From JANNPJ01 sp965200525 (GTDB lineage Bacteria; Actinomycetota; Actinomycetes; Actinomycetales; Kineosporiaceae), in assembly GCA_965200525.1 (NCBI GenBank), contig OZ241368.1, forward strand, positions 5,084,001 through 5,148,000: DNA of 64,000 nt. The letters are read 5' to 3'. This document shows, piece by piece, positions 44,554-52,717 of this stretch. The translations under genes were made by a program, and so were the position numbers. Under the pieces are notes generated by a model that was not told the origin of the DNA, made no database searches, and saw nothing but the letters and a program-made list of their open reading frames with translations. Every line of letters begins with the position of its first letter. Positions within the stretch are counted from its first letter, which is position 1.

Positions 44554-46856
44554 AGGGTCACCTCACGGGTTCGGATCGGGAGCCACCAGTTCCACCGGCC
44601 GAGAAGCCGCATGGTGGCCGGGACGAGCAGGGCCCGCACCACGGTGGCATCGAGGATGATGGCCACCGCCATGCCGAACCCGAGTTGCTGGATCGGCACC
44701 ATGCCGGTCGAGGCGAATGCCCCGAACACGGCCACCATGAGCAGCGCGGCGCCGGAGATCAGCGGGGCGGTGGCCTCGAGGCCGGCCGCCACCGATTCGG
44801 TGTTGTCGCCGGTGCGCAGGTAGTTCTCGCGCACCCGGTTGAGCAGGAAGACCTCGTAGTCGGTGCTGAGGCTGAACAGCAGGGCCAGCAACAGCACCGG
44901 CACGAAGTTCTGCAGGCTGCCGGTCTTGGTGAAGCCGAGCAGGTCGGCCCCGACACCCTTCTGGAAGACCAGCACCAGCACGCCGTAGGTGGCGGCCAGC
45001 GACAGCACGTTCATCACCACCGCCTTCAGCGGCAGCAGCACCGAGCGGAAGGTGAACAGCAGCAGCAGGTAGATCAGGGCCAGCATGACCAGGACCACCG
45101 GGAGCAGGTGCCCCTGGATGACGTCGTTGGAGTCCAGCCCCTCGGCCGTCTCACCGCCCACCACCACGACGAACCCCGGGCCGGATGCGCGGGCGCTCAC
45201 CGCCCGCACCCGGCTGACCAGCGCCTGGGTGGCCGGATCGGAGGCTCGCTGGGCCGCCTGCAGCTCGATCAGCGTGGTCCGGCCGTCGGCCGAGGTGTAG
45301 TGGGCGGCGCCACCGGCGACCGCGGCCGTGGTCAGCGCCGAGCGGGCCCCGGTGACGCCGGGCAGCGCGGCCAGGGACTGCTGCAGCCGGCTGAGCCGGG
45401 CCCGGCCGGCGGCGCCGGTCAGGGGCTCCTGGCCGCGCACCACCACCTGGATCGGCGAGGTGGCGCCGGCCCCGAACTGGTCCTGCACGTAGTCGAAGCC
45501 CTGCCGGGCGGCCGCGTCGGTGGGGATGATCCGCGCGTCCGGGGAGAAGGTGCGGATCTGGCCGGCCGGCACGGCCAGGGCGCAGAGACCGGCTGCGCAG
45601 ACCGCGATCACCAGCACCGGACGCCGCATCACGGCCAGCGCCAGCCGGTGCCAGCGGCCGTTGTCGGGCCCGGCTCCGGCCCCGGCCCCGGCGGCCCCGG
45701 CGGACCGGCGCCGGCGCAGCTGCCCCTTGAGGATCCGGTGGCCGAGCAGGTGGAGCAGGGCCGGCAGCAGCACGGTCGAGCAGAGCACGCTGGCCGCCAC
45801 CACCGTGATCGCGCCGACGGCGATCGACACGATCACGTTGAGCTGGATCAGCAGCAGGGCCGACATGGTCGCGATCACGGTCGCCCCGGACAGCACCACC
45901 GTGTGCCCGCTGGTGCGGACCGACTCGGCCACCGCGTCGGGCACGCTCAGCCCCCGCCGCAGGGCCTCGGTGTGCCGGGAGATCATGAACAGCGTGTAGT
46001 CGACGCCGACCCCGAAACCGAGCATGGTGGCGGCGTTCTCCATGAACACCGACATCTCGAAGTGGTGCGCGATGGGTGACAGGACGCCGAGGGTGAGCAC
46101 GATCGCGGTCACGCTGACCGTCAGCGACACCAGGGCCGCGACCACGCTGCGGTACAGCAACAGCAGGATGAGCAGGATCAGGGGCAGCGTAATCGCCTCG
46201 GCCCGGACCAGGTCCTGCTGGCTCAGGGTGTTCACCGCCCCCCACAGCGCCGCCGGGCTGACCAGCGACACGGTCAGCCCCTGGGCGGCGTACTGGCTGC
46301 TCAGCTTGCTCTGGACGAGGGGTAGCCGGCCCCGGGCGGTGCCGTCGCTCAGGCCCAGGGCGACCGAGTCGATCGCGGTCCGCCGGTCCGGGCCGAGAAA
46401 GCTCTCGCGCTGCCCAGCCGGCAACGTGGTGTAGCCCAAGGCGCTGCCCACCCGCAGCGAGGGCTCGCCCCGCAGCCCGGCCGCCACCGCGGCCACCCGG
46501 GCCGCGAACCGGGGGTCGTCGGCGGTGTAGCGCTGGTCGTGCACCACCAGGGTGACCGCCGTCTCGCCCCGCCCGAGCAGTCCGGCCCGCGACAGCTCCT
46601 GGGCCGCCTTCTGGGACTGCGAGCCGTTGACGTACCAGCCGCCCCCGCTGAGCACGTCGGCCAGGGACGCCGAGCCGGCCCCGGCCACCGCCAGAAGCAC
46701 GACCCAGCCGGCCACGACGCTCCACCGGTGCCGGCGCAGGAACTCCGACCAGCGCCGTCCCCGATCGGGCCGGCCCCCCGCGTGAACCGCAGGGTGGTGC
46801 GGTGAGCCCGGCGCCGCGGGTGGGGCCTTTTCGGGGGTGATGTAGCCGACGCGCAT
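44550..46856 (-). CDS. MmpL/RND family transporter
   Basis: Large membrane exporter of 768 residues with the MmpL architecture: one N-terminal helix, a big extracytoplasmic loop, a bundle with GFGVGVDYTLFMISRHTEALR, a second loop, and a final bundle with FSLSTDYEVFLLNRVRE. Both Asp-Tyr proton-relay signatures are intact. MmpL proteins export lipids, siderophores or hydrophobic metabolites. ATG 46856 is preferred because GAGGAG lies upstream; a longer frame exists. It is the first gene of the exporter-oxygenase-DUF4873 operon and is divergent from the tetR gene. Confidence 0.92.
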   Translation of the reverse strand: MRVGYITPEKAPPAAPGSPHHPAVHAGGRPDRGRRWSEFLRRHRWSVVAGWVVLLAVAGAGSASLADVLSGGGWYVNGSQSQKAAQELSRAGLLGRGETAVTLVVHDQRYTADDPRFAARVAAVAAGLRGEPSLRVGSALGYTTLPAGQRESFLGPDRRTAIDSVALGLSDGTARGRLPLVQSKLSSQYAAQGLTVSLVSPAALWGAVNTLSQQDLVRAEAITLPLILLILLLLYRSVVAALVSLTVSVTAIVLTLGVLSPIAHHFEMSVFMENAATMLGFGVGVDYTLFMISRHTEALRRGLSVPDAVAESVRTSGHTVVLSGATVIATMSALLLIQLNVIVSIAVGAITVVAASVLCSTVLLPALLHLLGHRILKGQLRRRRSAGAAGAGAGAGPDNGRWHRLALAVMRRPVLVIAVCAAGLCALAVPAGQIRTFSPDARIIPTDAAARQGFDYVQDQFGAGATSPIQVVVRGQEPLTGAAGRARLSRLQQSLAALPGVTGARSALTTAAVAGGAAHYTSADGRTTLIELQAAQRASDPATQALVSRVRAVSARASGPGFVVVVGGETAEGLDSNDVIQGHLLPVVLVMLALIYLLLLFTFRSVLLPLKAVVMNVLSLAATYGVLVLVFQKGVGADLLGFTKTGSLQNFVPVLLLALLFSLSTDYEVFLLNRVRENYLRTGDNTESVAAGLEATAPLISGAALLMVAVFGAFASTGMVPIQQLGFGMAVAIILDATVVRALLVPATMRLLGRWNWWLPIRTREVTL

Positions 46857-46890
46857 GTCGCACTCCTCGGTAAGATCGGGACCCCTGCAG

Positions 46891-46907
46891 ACCGACTGAC
46901 AGTCGGT
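46891..46907. promoter_or_regulatory. TetR operator in the mmpL-tetR divergent promoter
   Basis: ACCGACTG-A-CAGTCGGT, a perfect 17-bp palindrome with 8-bp arms. It lies between the divergent start codons 46856 and 46973 and matches the style of TetR-family operators. A near copy is at 51194-51208. Confidence 0.82.
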
Positions 46908-46972
46908 TACCAACCGTGGGTATGTTACTACACCACGTTGCGACGATTCCAGCGATGTGCCAACCTGACGCA

Positions 46973-47596
46973 ATGGCGGCGGAAACTCTTTCTCGGCGGG
47001 CCGAGTACGTGGCGGCGACGCGGGCGGCGATCCTGTCGTCGGCGGCCGAGCTGTTCGCCGAGCAGGGTTTCGAGAAGACCTCGATCGACCAGATCGCGCT
47101 GGCCGCCCGGATCAGCAAGGGCGCGATCTATCACCACTTTGCCGACAAGCGCACCATTTTCGAGGCCATCTTCCTGACCTCGCAGGAGCAGACCTTCGCC
47201 GACGTGCTGGCCGTGGCCGCGGCCGAGCCCGATCCGGTCCGCCGGGTCGAGATCGCCCTGCGGGCCTTCGTCGAGCAGTACGCCGGCCACCCCCACCGGC
47301 AGGCCCTGCTGCGGGAGGCCCCGACCGCGCTCGGCCCCGAACGGATGCGGGCCTACGACGAGAAGCTGGGCCTGCCGCTGCTGCGGGCCACGCTCGACTC
47401 GCTGCCGGGCCGCGAGTCGCTCACCGACCGCACGGCCGACGTCGCCGCCCGGCTGCTGCTGGCGGCCATGTGCGAGGCCGTCACCGGGGCGGCGGTCGAG
47501 GCCGCGGCCTCGAACCAGGTCGACGAGGCCGCCGCGGCGGCCGAGGCCGCCGCCGTGCTCACCCGGATGGTGCACGGCCTGCTCCGCTGGAACTGA
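46973..47596 (+). CDS. TetR family transcriptional regulator
   Basis: Repressor of 207 residues. The helix-turn-helix is ILSSAAELFAEQGFEKTSID, then IALAARISKGAIYHHFADKR. The C-terminal ligand domain is Ala/Glu-rich with no assignable effector. ATG 46973 (MAAETLSRRAEY) is the likely start; ATG 46955 is possible. The palindrome in its promoter region and a copy upstream of the SCP2 operon suggest that it controls both arms of the cluster. It overlaps the convergent ThiF-like gene by 38 bp. Confidence 0.93.
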   Translation: MAAETLSRRAEYVAATRAAILSSAAELFAEQGFEKTSIDQIALAARISKGAIYHHFADKRTIFEAIFLTSQEQTFADVLAVAAAEPDPVRRVEIALRAFVEQYAGHPHRQALLREAPTALGPERMRAYDEKLGLPLLRATLDSLPGRESLTDRTADVAARLLLAAMCEAVTGAAVEAAASNQVDEAAAAAEAAAVLTRMVHGLLRWN

Positions 47597-48485
47597 CCGC
47601 GCGCAGTTCGCGCAGGCCCGCGATCAGGGTCCAGGGCTTGCGCACGGCGCCGGCCAGCCCCCGGTGCCGGGGCGCGACCGCGGCATGGACGTCGACGCAG
47701 GTGTGCCGCCGGATCGCCCGGCCGTCGAGCACGTCGATCACCATCCGCGAGGCCAGCGCCCCGAACAGCATCGAGGTGTAGACCAGTTGCGGCACGCTGC
47801 GCTCGGGCTCGTGCAGCCCCCGCCGGGCCTCCTGCAACATCTCCAGCGGAACGTGCCGCAACGGCAGCACCTTTCGCAGCAGCTGGAGGCTGCTGAGCCG
47901 CTCGATCCGGTCCTCGGTGAGCCGGCCCCCGAACGGCTCGCTCTCGCGCCGGTAGTCGTAGAACCGGATGTACTGGCAGCCGGCCATGTCGTAGCCGGTG
48001 ATCACCGGGACGCCGGCCGCGGCCGCCGCCCGGTGAGTCAGGTACTTGGCCCACCAGCCGTCCTTGGTGGTCACGTCGACCCCGTCGAGCACGACGTCCG
48101 CCGCCGTGACCAGCTCGCCCACATTGGTCTCGGTGATCCCCTCGGGGTGGACGACGGCCGTCGCGTGCGGGTTGATCAGCACCGCCCGCTCGGCGCACAG
48201 CTCGGCCTTGTTCCGGCCCAGCTCGTGCAGAAAGGCGCTCTGGCGGTTGAGGTTGTTCAGCTCGTAGCGGCCGATGTCGGCCAGCACCAGGTGCTGTACC
48301 CCCAGCCGGACCAACGGCTCGAGCGCGGCCCCGCCGGTCGAGCCGCAGCCGGCGACCAGCACGGTCGCCCGCGCCAGGCGGTCCTGCGAGCCGGCAGTGA
48401 TGAAGCCGGCGTTGCGCTCGACGAGTCCGGCGTAGAACTGCTCCGGCGAGAGGGCCGGCTCCGGCGCCCGGCTGAGCAGGGTCAT
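47559..48485 (-). CDS. ThiF/MoeB (E1)-like adenylyltransferase
   Basis: Protein of 308 residues with the E1 fold. The nucleotide loop is VAGCGSTGGAAL near residue 46, and ADIGRYELNNLNRQS is the typical ATP/Mg site; DGVDVTTKDG corresponds to the DxxD region. No CxxC zinc pair is present and no ubiquitin-like carrier gene is nearby, so it probably adenylates a small-molecule or peptide carboxylate rather than a sulfur carrier (inference). It resembles the ThiF half of mycobacterial ThiF-nitroreductase proteins. ATG 48485 overlaps the preceding gene's stop. Confidence 0.85.
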   Translation of the reverse strand: MTLLSRAPEPALSPEQFYAGLVERNAGFITAGSQDRLARATVLVAGCGSTGGAALEPLVRLGVQHLVLADIGRYELNNLNRQSAFLHELGRNKAELCAERAVLINPHATAVVHPEGITETNVGELVTAADVVLDGVDVTTKDGWWAKYLTHRAAAAAGVPVITGYDMAGCQYIRFYDYRRESEPFGGRLTEDRIERLSSLQLLRKVLPLRHVPLEMLQEARRGLHEPERSVPQLVYTSMLFGALASRMVIDVLDGRAIRRHTCVDVHAAVAPRHRGLAGAVRKPWTLIAGLRELRAVSSSGAGRAPSG

Positions 48486-49399
48486 GCCGCCGCCTCCGGG
48501 CGGGCCGGTGCCGCCAGCATCCGGAAGTCGCCCGGGCGGGCCAGCGCGGCGTCCACAAAAGCCTGCAGCGGGGCGATCTGGTCCAGCGGCGGGATCTCGG
48601 CCACGAACGGCTTCACGCTCTTGCGCTTGACGTACATCGGGCGCATCACCTCGCCCGGGTGCAGGGCCGGTGAGGTGTGCTCGATCAGCCGGGTGCGCAT
48701 GCCCACGGTCAGCAGGTGCCGCAGGGCCACGCTCTCCTGCAGGTCGCCGACCAGCAGCTCGAGGCGGGGCGAGATCGCCGACAGGCCGCCGGCCAGGCCC
48801 AGCAGCAGCTCCCAGGGCACCCGGGCCCGCAGTTCCCGCTCCTTCAGGCTGACGTCGCGCACGAACCGCTTCACCTCGCGGACGGCGTCGCAGGCGAAGG
48901 CGGCGACGTCCGGCAGCTCGTCCTGGACCCGCAGCCGGTGGGCCACCTCGAACGGGAACGGGGCCCGGTCCGGGTCGCCGAGCCGCCGGCCGCTCGCCTC
49001 GCTGCCGTGGGCCAGGCTGACGTAGCCGAGGATCCGCCCGGTGCGCTGGTCGAGGGTGATCACGTGCAGGTCGTCGGGTGAGGGGTGGTGCCGGGGCTCG
49101 GTGAACAGCGATCGGTGGTAGACAGTGTCGGGGCAGGCCCAGCCCAGCCGCAGGTACTGCGAGAGCCGGAACCCGTAGATGCCGAGCAGGTAGCGGTCCG
49201 GGATCTGCGACTCCAGAGCGGCCACGGTGGTCAGCGGCGTGCCCTGCCGGCGGCGCAGCCAGACCGGCTCGCCCTCGATCACGTCGGGCAGCCGGCGAAA
49301 GCTGAGCCGGTCGTTGAGCTCGAGGATGTCGTTCGTGTAGCGCTCGATCCGCTCGGGCGCCGGGGCCGGTGTCGTAAGGACGTCGAGTGTTGTGTTCAT
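48482..49399 (-). CDS. Unknown protein, possibly GNAT/LuxI-like acyltransferase
   Basis: Protein of 305 residues. I cannot assign it firmly. LHVITLDQRTGRILGYVSLA resembles the central beta-strands of acyltransferases, and CDAVREVKRFVRD is reminiscent of the ExxRF segment of LuxI-type autoinducer synthases, followed by a helical region. It is encoded between the acyl-CoA dehydrogenase and ThiF genes with a four-base overlap to the latter. A role in transferring an acyl group from a CoA or carrier is speculation based on these weak similarities. Confidence 0.6.
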   Translation of the reverse strand: MNTTLDVLTTPAPAPERIERYTNDILELNDRLSFRRLPDVIEGEPVWLRRRQGTPLTTVAALESQIPDRYLLGIYGFRLSQYLRLGWACPDTVYHRSLFTEPRHHPSPDDLHVITLDQRTGRILGYVSLAHGSEASGRRLGDPDRAPFPFEVAHRLRVQDELPDVAAFACDAVREVKRFVRDVSLKERELRARVPWELLLGLAGGLSAISPRLELLVGDLQESVALRHLLTVGMRTRLIEHTSPALHPGEVMRPMYVKRKSVKPFVAEIPPLDQIAPLQAFVDAALARPGDFRMLAAPARPEAAA

Positions 49400-49469
49400 G
49401 TGTTTCCCCCCAATGGGTTTCGGTGCGAACGGTGCGAACGGGGCCGGACGGGGCCGGACGGGTCCGGCT

Positions 49470-50684
49470 CTAGAAGTCGTCGTCCGCGTCGTCGTACAGC
49501 GATTCGGTGATGGCCAGGGCCAGCACCTCCGGTGTGCCCTCGTAGATCCGGGCTCCGTAGGCGTCGCGCAGCAGCTTCTCGAGGGGGTTCTCCCGCAGGT
49601 AGCCGCGCGCCCCCATCAGCGACATGGCGGTGTCGGTGACGTCGATCGCGACCCGGTCGGCGAACAGCTTGGCCACCGCCGGCTCGTAGGGCGGCGTCGG
49701 GATCCGGTGGTCGGCGATGTGCGCGGCCCGCAGGTAGAGCATCCGAGCGGCGTCCACCGAGGCCGACATCTCGGCCAGCTTGCGGGCGCTGAACTGATGC
49801 TGCCAGAGCAGCTTTCCGCCCTGAACCCGCTGCCCGCACCACTCTCGGGCGGCGTCCAGGGCCCCGCGGGCCACGCCGGTGGAGATCGCCGCCACCGTGG
49901 CCCGGGCCATGTTCATCTGCTGGATGTTGATGTGCATGCCGTCGCCCGGCCCGCCGACCATGTTCTCGGCCGGCACCCGGACGTCGTCCAGGGTCAGGTT
50001 GGAGCCGAGGCAGGCCCGGTAGCCGAGCTTGTCCGCGACCGGGCCGCGGCTGACCCCGGGGCTGTCCAGCGGGACGACGAAGCAGGTCAGGCCGGTCGCC
50101 CCCGGGCTGCCCTCGAGGTTGGCGTAGACACAGCCGAACGTGCCGACCATGGCGTTGGTGACGAACCGCTTGCGCCCGCTGAGCCGGTAGCTGTCGCCGT
50201 CGCGCACCGCGGTCACCACGTCGGTGGCGTGCACCGCGTTCTCGGGGATCAGCAGGTCGCAGCCGGCGGCGTCCTCGGTGATCGCGTTGCAGGCCAGCAC
50301 CGCCTCGTCGCCGCAGAACAGGGGCAGGAAGCGCGACTGCAGGTGCGGGTCGCCCGAAAGCAGCACCGGCGCCTGGCCGAGCATGGTCGCACCGAAGATC
50401 AGGGCCGTGCCGGCGCAGACCGAGGCGATCTCCTCCAGGGCCACGGCCACCCCGAGCACGCCGTGGCCGAGGCCGCCGTACTGCTTCGGGATGACCAGCC
50501 GCAGCAGGCCGAGCTCGTGGCCGCGCTGCACGATCTCCCAGTCGAAGTCGGCCGCGTCGGCCCGATCGAGGCGGGCCACGTTCTTGCGCAGCTCGTCCTG
50601 GGCCCAGTCGCGCACCGCCGACCGCAGCGCGGCCAGCCGGGCGTCGTCACCCTCGACGAAGTAGGACAGGTCGTCGTCGCTCAT
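49470..50684 (-). CDS. Acyl-CoA dehydrogenase family protein
   Basis: FAD enzyme of 404 residues. FAD-binding segments CNAITEDAAGCDL and GRKRFVTNA, and the C-terminal LMGARGYLRENPLEKLLRDA, are typical, and the catalytic-base position is the Glu in ARIYEGTPEVL. It probably oxidises an acyl-CoA or acyl-carrier-bound intermediate at C2-C3; relatives in natural-product clusters act on unusual thioesters. It lies about 20 nt after the SCP2-like gene. Confidence 0.92.
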   Translation of the reverse strand: MSDDDLSYFVEGDDARLAALRSAVRDWAQDELRKNVARLDRADAADFDWEIVQRGHELGLLRLVIPKQYGGLGHGVLGVAVALEEIASVCAGTALIFGATMLGQAPVLLSGDPHLQSRFLPLFCGDEAVLACNAITEDAAGCDLLIPENAVHATDVVTAVRDGDSYRLSGRKRFVTNAMVGTFGCVYANLEGSPGATGLTCFVVPLDSPGVSRGPVADKLGYRACLGSNLTLDDVRVPAENMVGGPGDGMHINIQQMNMARATVAAISTGVARGALDAAREWCGQRVQGGKLLWQHQFSARKLAEMSASVDAARMLYLRAAHIADHRIPTPPYEPAVAKLFADRVAIDVTDTAMSLMGARGYLRENPLEKLLRDAYGARIYEGTPEVLALAITESLYDDADDDF

Positions 50685-50704
50685 CGTTGTCCCCGATCCC
50701 TGGC

Positions 50705-51091
50705 TCAGTGGACGCCGGCGTTGGCGGCGAGTTCGGGGTACCGGTCGAAGGCCGGGTGCAGCAGCGGGACGAACTCCAGCACCTTGCTGACGCTGCCCCG
50801 CAGCCGGACCTTGCCGGTGGCCAGCGCCACCGGCATCAGCAGCTGGCCGCGCCAGAGGGAGTCGGCGGTGTCGCAGCTCATCTTGATCCGGATCGCGGGG
50901 GAGTAGGGCTCCTCGTCGACCCGGACGCCGTCGGGGTCGACGAACAGCGTGAAGTCCGGCTTGGTGTGCAGCAGCAACAGGCTCAGCGTGCCCGAGCGCA
51001 GGCCGGCGGTGAACGTCTCGTCGGCGAGCAGGATCTCGAAGAGGCCGGAGAACAGGTCGACCGCTTGGCTGCGGCTCTCGAACTTTGCCAT
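50705..51091 (-). CDS. SCP2 sterol-carrier-like domain protein
   Basis: A 128-residue protein resembling the SCP2 lipid-binding fold: LSLLLLHTKPDFTLFVDPDG followed by MSCDTADSLWRGQLLMPVAL and TGKVRLRGSVSKVLEFVPLL. Such domains bind fatty acyl chains or sterols and can present acyl-CoA to enzymes. ATG 51091 is preceded by GGAGACAC. It is the first gene of the four-gene minus operon and has a TetR-type operator copy about 100 nt upstream. Confidence 0.8.
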   Translation of the reverse strand: MAKFESRSQAVDLFSGLFEILLADETFTAGLRSGTLSLLLLHTKPDFTLFVDPDGVRVDEEPYSPAIRIKMSCDTADSLWRGQLLMPVALATGKVRLRGSVSKVLEFVPLLHPAFDRYPELAANAGVH

Positions 51092-51469
51092 GGGGTGTCT
51101 CCTCGCGTGGCGGGTACGGACGGTGATCGAGTGATCGGGAGATCGGAGCGGTTCGGGTGGGTCGGCCGGGCCTGTCCGGATTACGTTCGGTATCCGACCG
51201 GCAGTCGGCTCGTTGCCCGCGATCAAGAGAGTCAGCAGCTCAGCGGTGATACATGACCCGCCGGTATTGTCGAGAGAGGTCATCCGGGTGGGCCTGGGCC
51301 GGCTTCCGGACGGCGCAACGACGTCGCCCGGCCGGGTGGATCTGGTCGCTGACGGATGCGCTCGGCTACGCAGCGCTCGTATAACTGAGGAAGGACATCC
51401 CGGCCCCGGGGCTCCCATCGCCAGCACCGACGCACGCCGTGACGACGGGTAAGAGCCCTGGAGGCCAAC
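51092..51469. other. Divergent regulatory region between SCP2-like and GH16 genes
   Basis: No gene seen in 378 bp. It contains GATCG-type short repeats near 51120-51150, the TetR-operator copy at 51194-51208, and presumably both promoters. Confidence 0.6.
51194..51208. promoter_or_regulatory. Second TetR operator, upstream of the SCP2 operon
   Basis: CCGACCG-G-CAGTCGG, differing from the inner 15 bp of the perfect palindrome at 46892-46906 by two bases (one arm base and the centre). It lies about 100 nt upstream of the SCP2-like start. Confidence 0.65.
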
Positions 51470-52621
51470 GTGAATCGCGCCCGCCCCCGGGTGTTCCTGC
51501 GCTCGGCCGCGGTGGCGGCCGTCCTGGCCTGCGGCCTCGCACTGGCGGCTCCGGCTCTGGCCGGGTCCGCAGGCGCGGCGGCCGCCCTGGCCACGAGGTC
51601 GGTGCCCACGAAGGCGGTGGCGGCCACGAAGACCGCCCTGACCAAGCAGACCGCGCCGGGAAAGAAGACGGTACCCGGCAAGAAGACCGCGCCGGGCAAG
51701 AAGACGGTGCCGGGCAAGAAGACGGTGCCGGGCAAGAAGACGCCGGCCCCGGTCAAGAAGCCGGCCCCGACCGTGCCGACCGCACCGACGGCGCCGTCGA
51801 TGCCCGTGCCGGCCACCGGCGAGGGCTGGGCCGCGGCGTCGTCGCTGTTCCACGCCGTCTCCGAGGTCACCCGGCTGAACCTGGTCGACGACCCGACCGC
51901 GACCGACGGCAAGGCTCTCAAGCTGCAGCTCAACGCCCGGCCGGAGCCTGGTCCGAGCGGGGGGGCTCTGATCGCCACCGACCAGCTCTACCGGTACGGC
52001 ACCTTCGGCAGCCGGCTACGGACGGCCGACTGCACCGGGCAGGATCACGTCGGCGTGGTCACCGGCACGTTCACGTACTCGACCGACCACTCGGACGCCG
52101 ACCACAACGGCGTCAGCGACAACGACGAGATCGACATCGAGTTCCTCTGCGCCCAGCCGAACGTCGTCTACCTGACCCTGTGGACCGACTACAGCGAGAC
52201 CAGTAACGACCTGCGCGAGATCACCCGGGTGATCGACCTGAGCTCGGGCCAGGTGCTGTCGACGTGCTTCATCGTGTCGTACGGTTCGGGCTGCCAACCG
52301 CTGCTGGCCGGCGAGAACAGCCCGGCCTCGGTGCCGGCGACGGCGGGCTTCCGGTCCGACCGGCAGTACCGCAGCTACTGGTTCGACTGGCAGCCCGACC
52401 ACGTCACGTTCCGGGCCTCGGACGCCGCCGGCGGCAGCGTGGTGCTCTGGGACTACCGCGGCCCGCGGGCCCGGATCCCGAGCAAGCCGTCGGCTTTCAT
52501 GCAGAACGTGACCTACACCAAGGCCTGGGACCCGCTGACCGGACCGTCGCACAACCAGCCGACCGCCGACACCTCGGCCTACGTCGACGCCGACTTCCTG
52601 CCGGCGGTGCCGGCTACCTGA
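51470..52621 (+). CDS. Secreted GH16-family glucanase with a Lys-rich repeat linker
   Basis: Exported protein of 383 residues. Signal peptide about 1-32. Residues about 44-90 form a basic linker of tandem PGKKT(A/V) units, then a Pro/Thr stretch. The catalytic domain (about 115-380) has the GH16 signature NDEIDIEFL, where the two Glu of EIDIE are nucleophile and acid/base, and ends with RSYWFDWQPDHVTF and NVTYTKAWDP. It probably cleaves beta-1,3/1,4-glucan. GTG 51470 has GGAGG 6 nt upstream. The basic linker may tether it to anionic wall polymers (inference). Confidence 0.88.
   Translation: MNRARPRVFLRSAAVAAVLACGLALAAPALAGSAGAAAALATRSVPTKAVAATKTALTKQTAPGKKTVPGKKTAPGKKTVPGKKTVPGKKTPAPVKKPAPTVPTAPTAPSMPVPATGEGWAAASSLFHAVSEVTRLNLVDDPTATDGKALKLQLNARPEPGPSGGALIATDQLYRYGTFGSRLRTADCTGQDHVGVVTGTFTYSTDHSDADHNGVSDNDEIDIEFLCAQPNVVYLTLWTDYSETSNDLREITRVIDLSSGQVLSTCFIVSYGSGCQPLLAGENSPASVPATAGFRSDRQYRSYWFDWQPDHVTFRASDAAGGSVVLWDYRGPRARIPSKPSAFMQNVTYTKAWDPLTGPSHNQPTADTSAYVDADFLPAVPAT
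51658..51755 (+). repeat. Tandem repeat encoding PGKKT units
   Basis: Six units of an 18-bp repeat related to CCGGGCAAGAAGACGGTG within the GH16 gene, giving a Lys-Lys pair every six residues. Confidence 0.85.
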
Positions 52622-52630
52622 CAGCACCGC

Positions 52631-52700
52631 AACCCGGCTCGGTACAACTGCGCCGGCCGGCCTCCGGGTGAGGCCACGCGGGGTTGTACCGAGCCGGCTT
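52631..52700. terminator. Bidirectional hairpin between convergent genes
   Basis: Arms CCGGCTCGGTACAAC (52634-52648) and 52683-52697 are perfect complements, extended by two more pairs after one mismatch. A smaller GGCCT/AGGCC stem lies inside the loop. It separates the GH16 gene from the five-repeat protein gene. Confidence 0.75.
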
Positions 52701-52717
52701 GCGGTCGGCGTTCGAGC

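Noticed and set aside
44685..46079. Plus-strand 464-codon frame opposite mmpL
   Set aside because: His/Gln/Arg-rich shadow of the transporter gene.
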